NCBI GenBank assembly: GCA_004335835.1
Contig: RWJK01001741.1
Span: 1-64,000, forward strand
From: Scenedesmus sp. ARA3
Lineage: Eukaryota > Chlorophyta > Chlorophyceae > Sphaeropleales > Scenedesmaceae
Direction: 5' to 3'
Length of the DNA stretch: 64,000 nt
Part shown: piece by piece, positions 23,601-35,954 of the stretch
Numbering within the stretch: position 1 is the first letter of the stretch
Layout of the letters: each line of letters begins with the position of its first letter
Position numbers and translations under genes: made by a program
Notes under the pieces: generated by a model
What the model was told of the DNA's origin: nothing
What the model saw: only the letters and a program-made list of their open reading frames with translations
The model's database searches: none

Positions 23601-26600
23601 CCAGCTGCAGGCCGTGCTGGCTGAGCTGCCCATCAGCAGCTTCGTGGCAGGCCTGCTGTGCGGCAGGGACATCAAGGCGCAGGCAGCGGCAATACAGATG
23701 GCAGAGATCCTTATGGCCAAACTCCCGCAGATCTTTGCGGGGTTTTTCGTCAAGGAGGGCGTGGCGCATGCGCTGGAGCAGCTGGCCTCATCTTTGCCTG
23801 CAGCGGCAGGCGCGCGCGCTGCTGCTGCGGTGGCGGCTGCTGCCGAGGAGGGCGGCGGCTGTCGCAGCTCGTCCGGCGCGGGGCCATCTGCAGACCTGCC
23901 ACCGCCGTCGCCGCCCATCACGCGCTCGCGGCGCTCATCAAAGGCCGATCAGGTGGGCTGGGGTTTGGTGATGGTGGGCTGCTGGCTACTGCTGAGCATT
24001 GCAGCGTATGGTGCTGCGAGGGCCTGCAGCAGCGTATGCTGTGCTGTGGGGCCAGCTCCTTTCCCACTGCTGTTGTCTGCTCCTGTCTGAATGGCGCAGC
24101 GGAGACTGCTCTTCATGCAAGTTCTGTGTGTGCCCTTGTGCTGAACAGTAGCCTCTTTGTGCGCGTGTGCACTGCCATGCAGACTAGGGACGATGCCAAG
24201 GAGCCAGCAGCAGCAGCAGCAGCAGAGCGCGCCGGGCCCAGCGCTGTTGAGTCGCTGCGCACGCCCAGCCTCAGCTTGAGGGACGCTGTCGCGCGGCGCG
24301 CAGCTGCGTTCAAGCAGCTGCACTTCAAGGCCGGCGGGCCTGGCGCAGCAGCAGGGCTGGAGAGTGAGGGGCTGCAACAGCTGCGGCAGCTGTGCGACCG
24401 CCTAGCAAGCGACGATGCGTGCATGCCAGCACTTTTGGAGGTGGGTGGGCACAGCCAGGCATGGGGAGGGGGCGTAGCTGTTCACAACCGGCTGGTGAAG
24501 CTGCGGCAGCAGCGGCAGCAGCAGTCAGCGTGGTGCAATTGCAGCTGTGGTTTCTGTTGCTGTTGCAGTGCAGATGCATGGTTGTGGTTTGTTTGCCTGT
24601 CTTGCGACGTTTGAACCCTGGCAGGGCTGGCATTTGAACCCTGGTAGGGCTGGCAGTGGAGGGCGGTCAAGGCAAGGGTACAAGATTATTCCGTGCTGGG
24701 CTTGCTTTCAACTCTGTGATTTGTGCTCCTGCAGGCGCTGACCAGCAACAGCTTGTCAGTGTTTGAGATGATCAGCAGCAGCGCAGTCAACCGCCTGACA
24801 GCCTACCTGCAGGGCGCAGACCTGGCGGCCTCTGAGCAGAGCGATGAGCAGCTGCTGCGCCGACTGCGCAACTTCACCGTAGCAGCACTCGCCTCACACG
24901 CAGACGAAGCCGCAAGCGACGGCGCCAGCGCGCAAGGCGCAGCGGCAGCGAAGGGCGCAGCGGCAGCGAAGGGCGCAGCGGCTGGTGCTGCTGCAGTGGC
25001 GAGTGCAGCAGCGAGCAGCGTGCCGCTGGCTGCACTTGTGCGCAAGCTGCAGCCTGCGCTAGCATCAGCTGAGGCCTTCCCTGTGCTGTGCAGCAGGCTG
25101 GTGCCCAGTGGGGGGCTGGCTGGCGGCTCTGGGGGCCGCTCGCTGAGCCGCTCTGGCGGCATGTCTGGCAGTTTCAACAGCAGCAGCCTGACGTCTGGGC
25201 TGGCGGCGCTGACGCAGCCTTTCAAGCTGCGCCTGGTGCGGCATTCCGAGGTGAGCAGCTGCGCGCAGCTGGCTGCACACCCTGAGGGTGTCGCTGTTGG
25301 TGCTGTAGGGGGTCCTGAGGTGTGCACCTGGTGTGCGCTGCTGTAGACTGAGGTAGGCAGCTGTGCAGTGTCGGGCTGCTGGCACTATGTGAAGTTGTGC
25401 TGGGCCAGTCTCTATTACTGCTGCTCACAAACCTCACTCTGCAATCCTCCTGCTGGCGCTCACTCGGCGCGTTATTGAGTATGTTTTTTGGTGCATTGCA
25501 CTGTCCCTCGCTTTGCCATCCGCCTGCAGGAGGCCGCCCTCAAGGAGTACCCCGCCAACATCGTGCTCATCGAGCCGCTAGCTAATATGACTGCCATCGA
25601 GGACTTCCTGTGGCAGCGCGTGAACAGGGGCAGCACCTTTGAGGCACTGCGGCTGCGCGCAGCAGCAGAGCCGGCGGCTGCTGGCAGCAGGGCAGCAGAG
25701 CCAGCTGCAGCAGCAGCTAGCCAGCCAGCAGCAGCAGCAGCCACGCCGGCGCCAGCAGCTTCTGGTGGTGCCACAACCCGCAGGCGCAGCAGCTCAGGGG
25801 GTGGCAGCAGCAGGGAAGGCTCAGCAGCAGCAGCAGGGCGAGGCAGCTCGCAGCAGCCTCCTGCCGCCAGCAAGGCGCAGCCAATCCCCGATGCTGAGGG
25901 CAGCGGCCGCATGACTCGGGCACAGGCAGCCCGTGCGCGTGCAGAGGCGCAGGCGCGCGCTGAGGAGGCTGTGAACCAGCGGCGGGCGGCGCGGGCAGGC
26001 GGCCGTGGCGCTGGCGGCGCTGCTGCTGCTGCTGCTGCTGCTGCCGGCTCCACTGACGGCATGTCGGATGAGCATGACGGCGCGTTTGATGAGGATCTGC
26101 TGATGCCGTCTGATCATGATGATGAGCACATGCACGATGACGGCATGGATGAGGACCATGACATGGAGGATGGCATCTTTGACCATGAAGATGACGATGA
26201 AGATGATGATGAAGACATGGATGACGCAGACATAGGCTCCATGCCGGTGCATGACTTGCACCTGGCAGAGGGCATGGCAGCAGCAGCGGCAGCGGCCGCC
26301 GCAGCAGCCAGCCAAGCAGCGGCAGCAGCAGCAGCTAGCAGCAGGGCAGCGGCAGACACTGCGGCTGCTGCTGGCAGAGCTGCAGAGGCTGCTGCAGCTT
26401 CAGCAGCAGCAGCAGCAGGTGGCGGCGGCAGCAGCGATGCGCGTGCGCCCTGGGCCCGCAGCAGTGCTGCACCCCCGCCGCCGCCTGCAGCCAATGGTGC
26501 TGCTCGCACAGCCGCTGTTGTGGCTGGTGCAGGCTCCGGCCCCAAGCTTGTATTCTACATGAATGAGCAGCCCCTGGCAGCAGCATGCACAGTGTTCCAG

Positions 26601-29600
26601 GCCATCCAGCAGAGCACGCTGGCGGCTAATGGCGCTGAGGATGATGACAATGGGGACGAGGCAGGGCTGGGGGGCAGCGGCAGGCGCGGGCGGCACCTCT
26701 GGGAGCAGGTGTATACGCTGCACTACCGCCTGGCAGGGACTGAAGCGCAGGAGCAAGCAGCAGCAGCAGCAGGGCCGAGCAGCCGTGCAGGCAGCGGCGC
26801 ATTGGGGGCGCCAAGCAGGCAGGGCAGCATGGGCCGGCAAGGCAGCGTGCCGCCAGCAGCAGCAGCAGCGGGTGAGGCAGCAGCAGCAGCAGCAGGCGCT
26901 GGTGCAGTGAGCCACTGGCGGCAGTCACCGCTAGGGGAGCTGCTGTCTGTGCAGCTGCCTAGCAATCTATCAGCGCCTGAGTCATGCCTAGACATTCTGC
27001 GGCTAGTGCAGCTGCTAGAGGTCATCAATAGGCTAGCGCCCCGCGTGTTAGCAAGCCATGAGCTGCAGCTGCTGCCCGGCGCAGCAGCAGCAACTGCCAA
27101 GCCAGACACAGCAGCAGCAGCAGCCAGCAGCCAGCCGGCTACAGCAGAGGAAGAGGCAGTCGGCATAGCAGCAGTGCAGGCGGCAGCAGGCCAGATGGCG
27201 CTCGCGCACGTGCCGCGTGACGAGTTCATCAGCAGCAAGCTCGGCAACAAGCTCGCGCAGCAGCTCAAGGACGTGCTGTCCATCTGCGGCGGCGGCATCC
27301 CTGCGTGGTGCCACCAGCTGGTGGTTAGCTGCCGCTTCCTGTTCCCCTTTGAGGTGCGGCGGCGCTACTTCTATTCGACGGCCTTTGGCCTGGGCCGCGC
27401 GCTGCACCACATGCACCAGCAGCAGGCGGCTGAGGGGCTGGGTGGGGCGCTGGAGCGGGACGGGCGCGAGCTACGCATCGGGCGGCTGCAGCGGCAGAAA
27501 GTGCGCGTGTCGCGGCGGCGCATCCTGGACTCTGCGGTCAAGGTGAGCGGCTGGGTGGTGGTGATGCAGCTTGGTGGCAGCAGCAGCAGTGACAGCAGTG
27601 ACACTTTGGCATGTTTTGTAGCCTCAGCTGGCACCAAGTCATGCTCAAGCAAAGGTAAAGGTGGTTTAGGGGCAGATAGTTACAGGGGTTCAATGAAACA
27701 TTGTCAGTACTGCTGTGCTGCAGCAGTGCACCAGCCACTGAGTAGCTGAATGACAAAGGAAAGGTAGGTGTTGGTGCTGCTGCTGCTGCTGCAAGCTTGC
27801 TTTTTATGTTGAGAGTGTGCTCCTTCGCTTGGAGCTGCAGCTCTAGTTTCTGCGCTCAACTTTTTGCCTGCGTGCCTCACCTGCACTGCCGCGTTGCTGT
27901 GCCAGGTGATGGAGCTGTATGCGAAGCACCGCGCGGTGCTGGAGCTGGAGTACTTTGGCGAGGTGGGCACAGGGCTGGGCCCCACGCTGGAGTTCTACAC
28001 CATGCTCAGCCACGAGCTGCAGCGCAAGGCGCTGGGCCTGTGGCGCCACGAGGAGCCGCCAGAGCCGCAGCAGCAGCACGCGCTGGACGAGACGCCCGCA
28101 GACGCCGCTGATGCAGCAGCAGTGGCGGCGGCAGCAGCTGGCAAGGCAGGCGGCAGCGACGCCGGGCAGCAGCAGCAGCAGCAGCCTGGTGCGGCGGCAG
28201 GCAGCCGCGGCGGCTCTGATGCAGGCGGTGTGCAGCTGCACCAGGAGGTGGTCTCGCACGAGCAGGCGGCATCAACAGCGGCCGACTACGTGTACGCGCC
28301 GCACGGGCTGTTCCCCGCGCCGCTGCCGGAGCAGAAGCGCAGCCCGCATGCGGCCGTGGTGGAGCACTTCCGGCTGCTGGGGCGGGCTGTGGCCAAGGCC
28401 CTGCAGGACAACCGGCTGCTGGACCTTCCGCTGAACCCTGTGTTCTTCAGGGCTGCGCTGGGCCGGCCGCTGGACCTGTTTGATGTGGGGCAGGTTGACC
28501 CGGGGCTTGGGGCTAGCCTGGAGCGGCTGGCGGCAGCAGCAGCGGCGCATGCTGCTGCTGGGGGTGCTGGGCCTGTGGTGGTGGACGGCTGCGCAGTGGA
28601 GGACCTGTGCCTGAGCTTCACACTGCCTGGTGGGTGGGGTGGGTGGGTGTGCTGGGGGTGTAGTAGGGGAGGGTGTGCTGACTGGCTGCGGTGTGGCAAG
28701 CAGCATCAGAGCGTGCTAGATAGGCTTTCGCTTGCACCTGTTTGCATGCTCTGCGCACGTTTGGATGCCTGCAGTGGCTTAGCACCAACATGATGAGCCA
28801 CGTGCAGCAATGCAGGTTGTGAAGGTGCTGCAGGCTGTTTTGTGTTTGCTACATTAGCCAGCCGCATTTATATACCGCGTCGGCAGATTCTGCACAACCA
28901 CGCACACCTGTGTGGCTGCGGCTGGCTCTCATCCCTCTGCTGCTGTATGCCTGCACCTGCAGGCGACCCCTCGTACGAGCTGTGCGCTGGCGGCTCTGAC
29001 GTGGCTGTGGACAGCGCCAACCTGGTGGCCTACATCCAGGCTGTGGTGGACGCCTCACTGGGCGCGGGCATTGAGGCGCAGATGGGCGCCTTCAGGGAGG
29101 GCTTCAACGAGGTGCGCGGTTTTTGTGTTATCTTGAATTAGTGCTGCTGATGATGATGATGCACTACGGCTGCAAGCTGGCTTGCAGGACAGAAGTTGGG
29201 GCATGCGGTTTGGGGCATGCGGTGGGGGGAATTGATGGGTTTTCAAAACTCTCTGCAGTGGCATGCGCTGCTGGGATGGGCAGGCCTTGCACTGTTCAGG
29301 CTGCTGTACTGTGATCAATGACTAGATGGACAGACAGAGCTGCATGTACCGACAAATTCATGTGAATAGGCATCTGCTGGTTACTAAACGCTGCCGTCTT
29401 CTCAACGTGTGTTGTTGCCTGCTGTGTTGCCGTGCTGCTGCTGCTGCAGGTGTTCAGCATGTCAGCGCTGGAGGTGTTCCGTGACGACGAGATGGAGGTG
29501 CTGCTGTGCGGCGCGGGCGAGCACTGGACGCCGCAGCAGCTGGCAGACAGCATGCGCTTCGACCACGGCTACACGGCGCAGAGCACGCCCGTCAGGTGCG

Positions 29601-30171
29601 CAGGCTGGTTGGTGCTGCGCAGCTGCGGCTGCATGCGTGCACATGCTGCTAGCAAGTGCGTTGTTGCAGCCAATGGGTTTAGGCGGAGTTCTGTCGCTGG
29701 CGGGCTGCCACTGGATGCCCAGCTGATGCCACAGTTCCTGCTGCTGCTGTGACACACACAACTGCCTTCTTAACCGCGTCTTGGACCTCCTGCCGTTGAC
29801 ATCTCAATGTGTCCTCCCGCAGGCACCTGCTGGAGATCCTGTCGGAGCTGGACACCGCGGACCAGCGCCGCTTCCTGCGCTTCGTCACGGGCTGCCCGCG
29901 CCTGCCGCCCGGCGGCATCGCCGCGCTGCAGCCGCGGCTGACCGTGGTGCGCAAGCACCCCAGCCTGCTGCCGCCCAGCGACGGCCCCACACCGCCCAGC
30001 GCTGCCTCCATGGACTGGAGCAACGGCACGCCGCTGGCGGACGGAGATTTGCCCAGCGTGATGACGTGCGCGAATTACATTAAGCTGCCGCCGTACAGCT
30101 GCAAGGAGGTGATGCGGGAGCGCATCATGTTTGCGATCCGGGAGGGCCAGGGCTCCTTCGACCTGTCTTAG
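20679..30171 (+). CDS. UPL3: HECT-type E3 ubiquitin ligase, UPL3/UPL4 (KAKTUS) type
   Basis: Thirteen exons, all in phase: 20679-21077, 21184-21227, 21380-21455, 21827-21964, 22298-23275, 23518-23952, 24183-24440, 24735-25250, 25530-27542, 27906-28629, 28963-29111, 29450-29595, 29823-30171, giving 2,074 residues. The N-terminus METRNSAKRK is basic like plant UPL3. Exons 2-8 form armadillo-type helical repeats (SALQGLLRKLGANFEDMMP, LSELCELLSISTEESL, VVPLL). Exon 9 starts with EAALKEYPANIVLIEPLANM and then carries Ala/Ser-rich and very acidic Asp/Glu/His/Met tracts (26,060-26,240). The HECT domain spans about residue 1605 to the end: LEYFGEVGTGLGPTLEFYT, the LPGDPSYEL segment and VMTCANYIKLPPYS, whose Cys (codon 30067-30069, about residue 2041) is the expected thioester cysteine. 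The ligase transfers ubiquitin from E2 to substrates; plant UPL3 acts on transcription factors and with the proteasome. Substrate here unknown. Confidence 0.92.
24610..24655. repeat. 23-bp tandem duplication in UPL3 intron 7
   Basis: Two copies of a 23-bp unit starting tttgaaccctgg (24610-24632 and 24633-24655) differ at one position. The repeat lies in the intron between exons 24183-24440 and 24735-25250. Confidence 0.85.
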
Positions 30172-31629
30172 GGTTCGCAGCGGGCGCGAGCCAGTAGTAG
30201 TTGGCACGTGGGCTAGTAGTTGTTGTGGGTTTCAAAGTGGCGAGTGCGGGCTCCTGTAGCGGACGCAGCGCATGAGACGGGGATGTGTGTCGCTGGCGTT
30301 GGCCGGTGGATGCTGCAGCAGCGGCTGGGTAGCTGTAGGACAGGGGTGAGTTTCAAGGGTGGCATGCAGCTTTGGCGGGGCATTGAAGGTGGCTGCAGGG
30401 TGCTCTGGCTGTTAGGGTGCTGGCGATTGCTGTGCAGTGCTAGCTGTGCGTGCAGCATCTTGCTGCAGGGGTGGCATTGTGTGCACCTATACTGTGCACC
30501 GTGCTATGTGTGCGCAGCAACGAGTGTAGATTATTCATATGCTTATGCGTGCGGTTGCATGCACGACAGGCAGGCGGTTGGGCGCGTGGTGCCGGATGCT
30601 TCAGCAGCTTGTGCTTTGTGCCTTGTGCTGCAACTGGAGCAGCTACTGTGCTCGTATGCAGCAGCTTTGCACAGGGCATGTATACAACTAACGCATGGCA
30701 AGCTTGCACGCATGGGTTGCTCATGCATGCTTGATTGCCGTGTGCAGCAGCTCAAATGTGTTGCTGTGAAGGCCTGCCAGGCAGCTGTAGCCGCGTGTCC
30801 GGTTCTGGCGCTTGTGTTTCGTGCGCCGGCCCTGTATATCATCACCTGTGTACATTTGCTCTGCCAGCAGCACACACTGCGGTGCGGTGCGGAGTGTTGT
30901 GCTGCTTTTACCTACCGAATGTGTTGTGTGCAGAAGTAGCAGACCATGTTTTTGACCTCAATGCTTTGTACTCATGTTGTGCAGTTGTGCGGTTGTTTCA
31001 GGGACAATCTCTGCTCAGGGCACTAGTAACTTTTGTGCATGCTTTCGTAGGCCGCCTTGCTAGCAGCAGCTGCTTGCGCGGCAATGCTTGTGGCATTATC
31101 ATGGGCAGCGGATGCAGCTGTGCAACATGTTGACACAGCTGCGCTGTCTTAGCAGACTCCCATGCAAGTAGTCACGGTAACAAGTTGTTTCACAGATGGC
31201 CACAAGTAGTTTCACATATGGTTGACGGTCGACGAGCTGATCCTAGTTTGTGCTTGACAGCGTTGTGAACGACATGATGCAGTTGCGTTATCATGACGGC
31301 CACAGGGCGTGTTGCTTGCAACATTTATCATGTGCAAACCTGCAACTATCTGTAACGTAAGTGCTGCCAGCGCCATGCTGGCTGCAGGAGGTCGCCGCAT
31401 CTGGGGGTGAACAACAACAACCCTAACCAAGTCGGTGCCAGCACAGTCCTGACGCTATACTTTACAAAAAAAGTGCTATGCAACTGCCCAGTTCAACCCA
31501 GCTATGCAATTGCCCAGTTCAAACCGGCACCTACTAGGAAGCCTGTCTCCGCCTGTGAAAGAATCAAACCTTGAAAGCAGCCCATGATGCAGTGCGCAGA
31601 CGCAGCTGCCGCCAGCAAGTACGTCAGCA
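30172..31629. other. Convergent 3' flanks of UPL3-like and methyltransferase genes
   Basis: No supportable gene. The stretch is between two stops facing each other and should contain both 3' UTRs. TGTAA motifs sit at 31351-31355 (+) and 31462-31466 (-). Cys-rich open frames at 30220-30939 have no domain signature and no codon pattern like the neighbouring exons. Confidence 0.5.
31462..31466 (-). terminator. Putative polyadenylation signal TGTAA
   Basis: TGTAA on the minus strand, about 165 nt past the stop of the rhodanese-like/methyltransferase gene. TGTAA is the usual green-algal signal. Position is suggestive only. Confidence 0.35.
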
Positions 31630-32325
31630 TCAATCGGTGCTGAGCTGCGCCACAAACCACGACAGCTCGCGCCCATCAGCAGACAGCGCCACCTCATCAC
31701 GCAGCACCTTGAAGCCCTGCCCCGGCCCAAACAGCGCTGCCAGCTCACCAGGCTGCAGCACATGCTCGGGGCCACTCGGCCGCCCAAAGGCACGCAGGCC
31801 AGGCCCATCCACAAAGGTGCAGTACACTATGAAGCCGCCGGGCAGCAGCATGGCGCGCAGCTGCGGCAGCAGCGACCGCTCCAGGAAGCGCACACACAGG
31901 ATGAGGTCGTAGCGCTGCGCCGTGAAGCTAATACTTGAAGCTGCGGCATGTGGCACTGCCGCAGGGGTGGCTGCTGCTGGGCTAGGCTGTGCAGGTGCTG
32001 CAGGTTGAGGCCCATTTGCTTCTGCCGCTGCTGCTGCAGGAGATCCAGCATGCAGCACAGACACATGCTGTGCCGCATGCAGCCTGCTCTTGGCTGGCAG
32101 GCGCTGCAGCTGCATGCGCCCCGACTGCGGGCATATGCTGCCCAGCACCAGCTGCACCTGCTGCTCACTCAGCTGCATGGCAGCTGCCAGGTCAGCTGCG
32201 CGCTCCAGTGCTCCCAGCCACTCATCCACTCCAGTGACATGCCACCTGACATCAACTGCTGGCTGCTGCTGCTGTTGCTGAGTCAGGTTGCTCTGGCTGC
32301 CGCCTGCAGCTTGGATGTCGACATC

Positions 32326-32362
<37 letters not shown>

Positions 32363-32538
32363 ACTTGCACCAAGTGCTGCCGGCTGGCAAGCCACGCAAT
32401 GTCCCTGCCACTGCCACAGCCCACATCCAGAGCACGCAGGCGCACCTGTGCAGCAGCAGCACCTGCCTGTTTCCCACTGTCGCTAAGACTATTGCTGACG
32501 CAGCAGCTGCCGTTCTGCAAGCTGCTGCCCGCCTCTAC

Positions 32539-32582
<44 letters not shown>

Positions 32583-33180
32583 TATCTTGCGTGTGCTGCT
32601 GCTGCGTGTGCTGTTGCTGCGGGCGCACCCGCAGCGCTGTCAGTGCGGTTTCAATCTTGCCAACTTCTTCCTCCAGAAGCTGCAGCGGTGCAAACAGGCA
32701 CCGCCTGGACAGCTGCTGCAGATCAGCCGGCTGTTGCTCCAGCAGCTGCAGCTGCCCTGCTGCCTGCCACAGCTTAGGGCAGTCCTGCAGGAAGCTAGCT
32801 GCTGCCCAGCCCCTGCTGATCAAGAACTCCTGCAGGGAAGTTGTGCCCTTCAGGAAGACCACTGTTGCGCCGCTGTCCAGTACTTTGCCATGCTGTGAAG
32901 GTTCCTGTGTGACTGTATAGGTGCTGCTGCTGGGCACGACCACAGCAAATGGCTGCGACTTGTCTGGTAGCAGGTAGCAGCTGGATGTCAGGCCGTGCAG
33001 CTGTATATTCACAGATTGTGACAGCCGCTGATGCAGATATTGCTCTTTGGGACGGGTGTCGAGGACCTTAGGGGGCTTTGTTGATGTGCTGGTAGCAGCA
33101 GCGGCAGCAGCAGCAGGTGCTGCAGCAGCCGTAGTTAGACCGTACAAGCTCTGCAGCTGCTGAAGATAATCAGCCATCAT
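31630..33180 (-). CDS. Rhodanese-like / SAM-dependent methyltransferase fusion
   Basis: A single exon of 516 codons; ATG at 33180, with a second Met next to it. Residues about 15-125 form a rhodanese-like domain (VLDTRPKEQYLHQR..VNIQL, ending QEFLISRGW). The active-site Cys loop expected after the central strand reads VVFLKGTTSLQEF with no Cys, so it is probably catalytically dead. A linker with a poly-Gln run follows. From about residue 250 a class I methyltransferase fold begins: motif I LDVGCGSGRD, acidic-loop strand WHVTGVDEW, motif IV YDLILCVRFLERSLLP, then LLPGGFIVYCTFVDG and the C-terminal strand pair ending RELSWFVAQLSTD. The resemblance is to TehB-like small-molecule methyltransferases with an N-terminal rhodanese domain; substrate unknown. 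It is divergent from the LRR gene with 264 bp between starts. Confidence 0.8.
32540..32582. repeat. CTG/CAG repeat encoding poly-Gln in the methyltransferase fusion
   Basis: About 14 CTG units on the plus strand, read as Gln codons on the minus strand, in the linker between the rhodanese-like and methyltransferase domains. Confidence 0.9.
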
Positions 33181-33444
33181 AAGCAGCCAGACACATTGCT
33201 CAAGTAAGCCACACAGACTATGAGAGGAAGTCTATGGTTGGCGACACCAGCTGGCGAGGTTGCATGCAGAGAAGGCCTTCTTCTGGGCCACTGTCAGTAG
33301 GAACCCTAATCCACGGGCCCGTACTGCACATGACACTGGAGCTGCTCGCCGGCTGCAAGACTCAGTCGCATAGATTGCGCTCTTACTACTGGTGATTGAC
33401 AGCGAAAGATCTGACGACGACTGCATGCTGTGACGCACGAGAGC
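33181..33444. promoter_or_regulatory. Divergent promoter region, methyltransferase fusion / LRR gene
   Basis: Only 264 bp separate the two start codons. This is the shortest of four such spacers in the window; no motif can be named. Confidence 0.5.
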
Positions 33445-35954
33445 ATGACCGTGCCATCACTGCAGGACATCTGCATCGAAACCGTTGCGCGCCGCATGCC
33501 ATACGAGGTTACATTCACCTGTGAGTATCACCTTCGTGAAACGCTCATTGCAGTATGAGCTTGCTACGCTGCACATAGGATAAATGGTGGTGCTGCTGCT
33601 GCCCTTGCTGCTGCTGCACCTGTTCACGTTGCTTTTGCAAGCGCACAGCTGCTCATGCTGCTGACGCAAGCACATAAGCCTAGCTGACTAGAAGCCTCGT
33701 TTGGACGTATGCAGGCGAGGCACTGCCTATCCCAGAGCTTGTGCAGCGCGTGTACAGCTGGTACACCGCAATCGCCAATGCACGGCGTGCTGCTGGCATC
33801 CACAGCCCTGCTGCACACCTGGCAGCACTGCGCCAGTTTGCAACCTGCTGGTGCGTGGCTTGCGTGCAGCGCTGGCGCTTAGATAAGATACAAGTGGGGC
33901 CCAGCCAGCTTGCACAGCTCCATCAGCAGCAGCAGTTTTCGTCACAGCACAATGTGCGCCTGCACGCTGCAGTGCATGCCCAGTGTTGCCGCTGCTGCTC
34001 TTACCCTGGTACTGCTAGCATTCTCACTGCCACAGCTCCCGCAAACCTCCTGCAGGTGCTTGTGCCTTTACTTTGCAGCGTCCCCTAGGCCATCACCGCA
34101 CTGCAATAACACACTGTACCATGGCATCACACTGCCACCCGCCCTGCAGGCAGCCTCAGGCACTGGCCCTCAGCCTGCCAGGCACCACACCCACCTCCAG
34201 CCAGGCACTGCATGAGCTTGCTGCTTTCTCAGCCAGCCTGGCCCACCTGCAGCTGGCCTGCCCAGCAGCAGCCAGCCTGTCAGGCCTGGCCCCACTGCGG
34301 CGGCTGACCTGCCTGGGCCTGCGCGGCTGCAGCAGCGTGACACCTGAGGCGCTGCAGCAGCTGCTGGCGGCAATGCCGCAGGTGATGCCGGCACAGCCCC
34401 GTGGATGCAGTGCAGATCTTGTATAAGAGTACACTGATTCAGTGTGAATGGCGCTGATTTGATTGCAGGGTGTTGAGAAGCGTGGAGCAGTGCGCAGCTG
34501 GCCTGCAGCGTCTTGCTAGCCTGTGCTGAGGCTGCAGTGCGGATGCTGCGTGCACTATCAGCATTCAGCGTTGCAGCAGCCGTCAACGCACAACAGGCTT
34601 GCATGTAAAACGAACTGGCTTATATGTGCACCCATATCAGAACTGCTCATGCTGCTGTTGCTTCTGCTCTCCCTGCTGCTGCTGGTGCTTCTTGCAGCTG
34701 CTGGCACTGGACCTGTCAGGGGTGGCTCAAACACACTCACACCGACTGACAGTTCCACCCCTCCACCCCCCTGCTGCTGCTGTTGCTTGTGTTGCAGCTG
34801 CTGGCTCTGGACCTGTCAGGCCTGGGCCAGGTGTCAGACAGCCTGGCGCCCACCCTGGTACAGCTGAAGCAGCTGCTGGTGCTGCAGCTCAGCGCCACCA
34901 GCTGCAGCGACGCAACCATTGAGTGGCTGACGTACGGCAGCAGGCTGCACGAGTGGCAGCGGCAACAGCAGCAGCAGCAGCAACAAGGGGGCAGCTGCGA
35001 GCAGACTCAGGCGGTTGCACAACTGGACCAAGCAGTTGGTGATTGGCCTAGGTGCGTAGTTTGAGGGCCAGCTGGGGCCAGTCAGCGCAGTAGTGATCAA
35101 CTCTTCCGATCTGATCAGTGAAAAGATGCGGCGCACAGCACACTGTGGGCGTGCACGCGCGCCACATTGCCAGTGTTAAGGACAACATTCTCAACATGTT
35201 AGGAGTCTGAAGCCGTTGTTTTTGACTGCACTAGCTGCATAGCCAGCAACAGCTCAGACAGGTGCAGGTCATGTCCTTCTGCACCTGACGCGTGTGCTGC
35301 TGCTTGGCTTGCAGGACGTGCATACGCCAGTGGCACCTGGCACACACACGCGTGACAGCCAGGGCTGCAGAGCTGCTGCTGTGCTGCCCTGACATCATCT
35401 TCTTGGACCTGAGGGGTAGCGGTGTGAAGGCACACCAGCTGCAGCCTCTGCGCGCTAAGTTTAGACTGGGCGCAGTGCAGGGGGCTGTGCTGTCACGCAG
35501 TGCTGCTCTGGCAGCTGCAGCTGTGTCGCACGACGCTTTTCTGTGCGCTGATTCGTCAGCGCACAGCGCAGCAGCTGCAGCAGAAGCAGAAGCAGCGGCA
35601 GGGGTTGGGAAACAGGGGAGCTTGCAGCAGTGGGTGCAACAGGGTGTTTTGGAGCTGCTGAAAGCACATCAGGAAGCGAGCAATGTAGAGGCAGATGCAC
35701 AGGCAGGGGCAACTGCTGCATCAAGGCAACGGCAGCTAGCAGCAGGAGCTGCTTGGCAGCAGCAGCAGCAGCAGCAGGTACAGCAGCATGCATTAAGTTG
35801 GCCTGCATCTGCTACCATCCATTCTGTTTGGCCGGCTGTGCCAGGTATTGCTGGGACATGGCCGCAACAGCCAGCACATGCGGGCGTGTCAGCAGTGTGC
35901 CCAGGACCAATGCAGCCAGCAGGGATGCAGCAACTTCAGCGGTGGCATTGGTGA
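33445..35954 (+). CDS. Leucine-rich-repeat (RNI-like) protein
   Basis: Five exons in phase: 33445-33520, 33715-33850, 34150-34381, 34798-35051, 35315-35954, giving 445 residues. The N-terminus SLQDICIETVARRMPYEVTF followed by LPIPELVQRVYSWY looks like the small helical entry segment of algal LRR proteins. Exons 3-5 show LRRs of the cysteine-containing type: LRRLTCLGLRGCSSVTPEAL, LLALDLSGLGQVSDSL, LLVLQLSATSCSDATIEWL and PDIIFLDLRGSGVKAHQL. The spacing resembles F-box/AMN1-type repeats, but I see no convincing F-box. The last 200 residues are low complexity (Ala, Gln). A donor-like site at about 35845 could shorten the last exon, so the C-terminus is uncertain. Likely a protein-interaction scaffold; partner unknown. 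An intronic copy of the exon 4 start lies 100 bp upstream. Confidence 0.72.
34650..34826 (+). repeat. Duplicated acceptor plus exon-4 start in LRR gene
   Basis: The pyrimidine/CTG tract, the cag acceptor and the first roughly 25 nt of exon 4 (from 34798) occur in a slightly diverged copy with its acceptor at 34695-34697 and exon-like start at 34698. That is exactly 100 bp upstream, inside intron 3. The copy would read LLALDLSG in the same frame. Confidence 0.8.

Noticed and set aside
30220..30939. Cys-rich plus-strand frame of 239 codons after UPL3
   Set aside because: Begins at a non-ATG codon inside the likely 3' UTR; no zinc-finger spacing, no domain.
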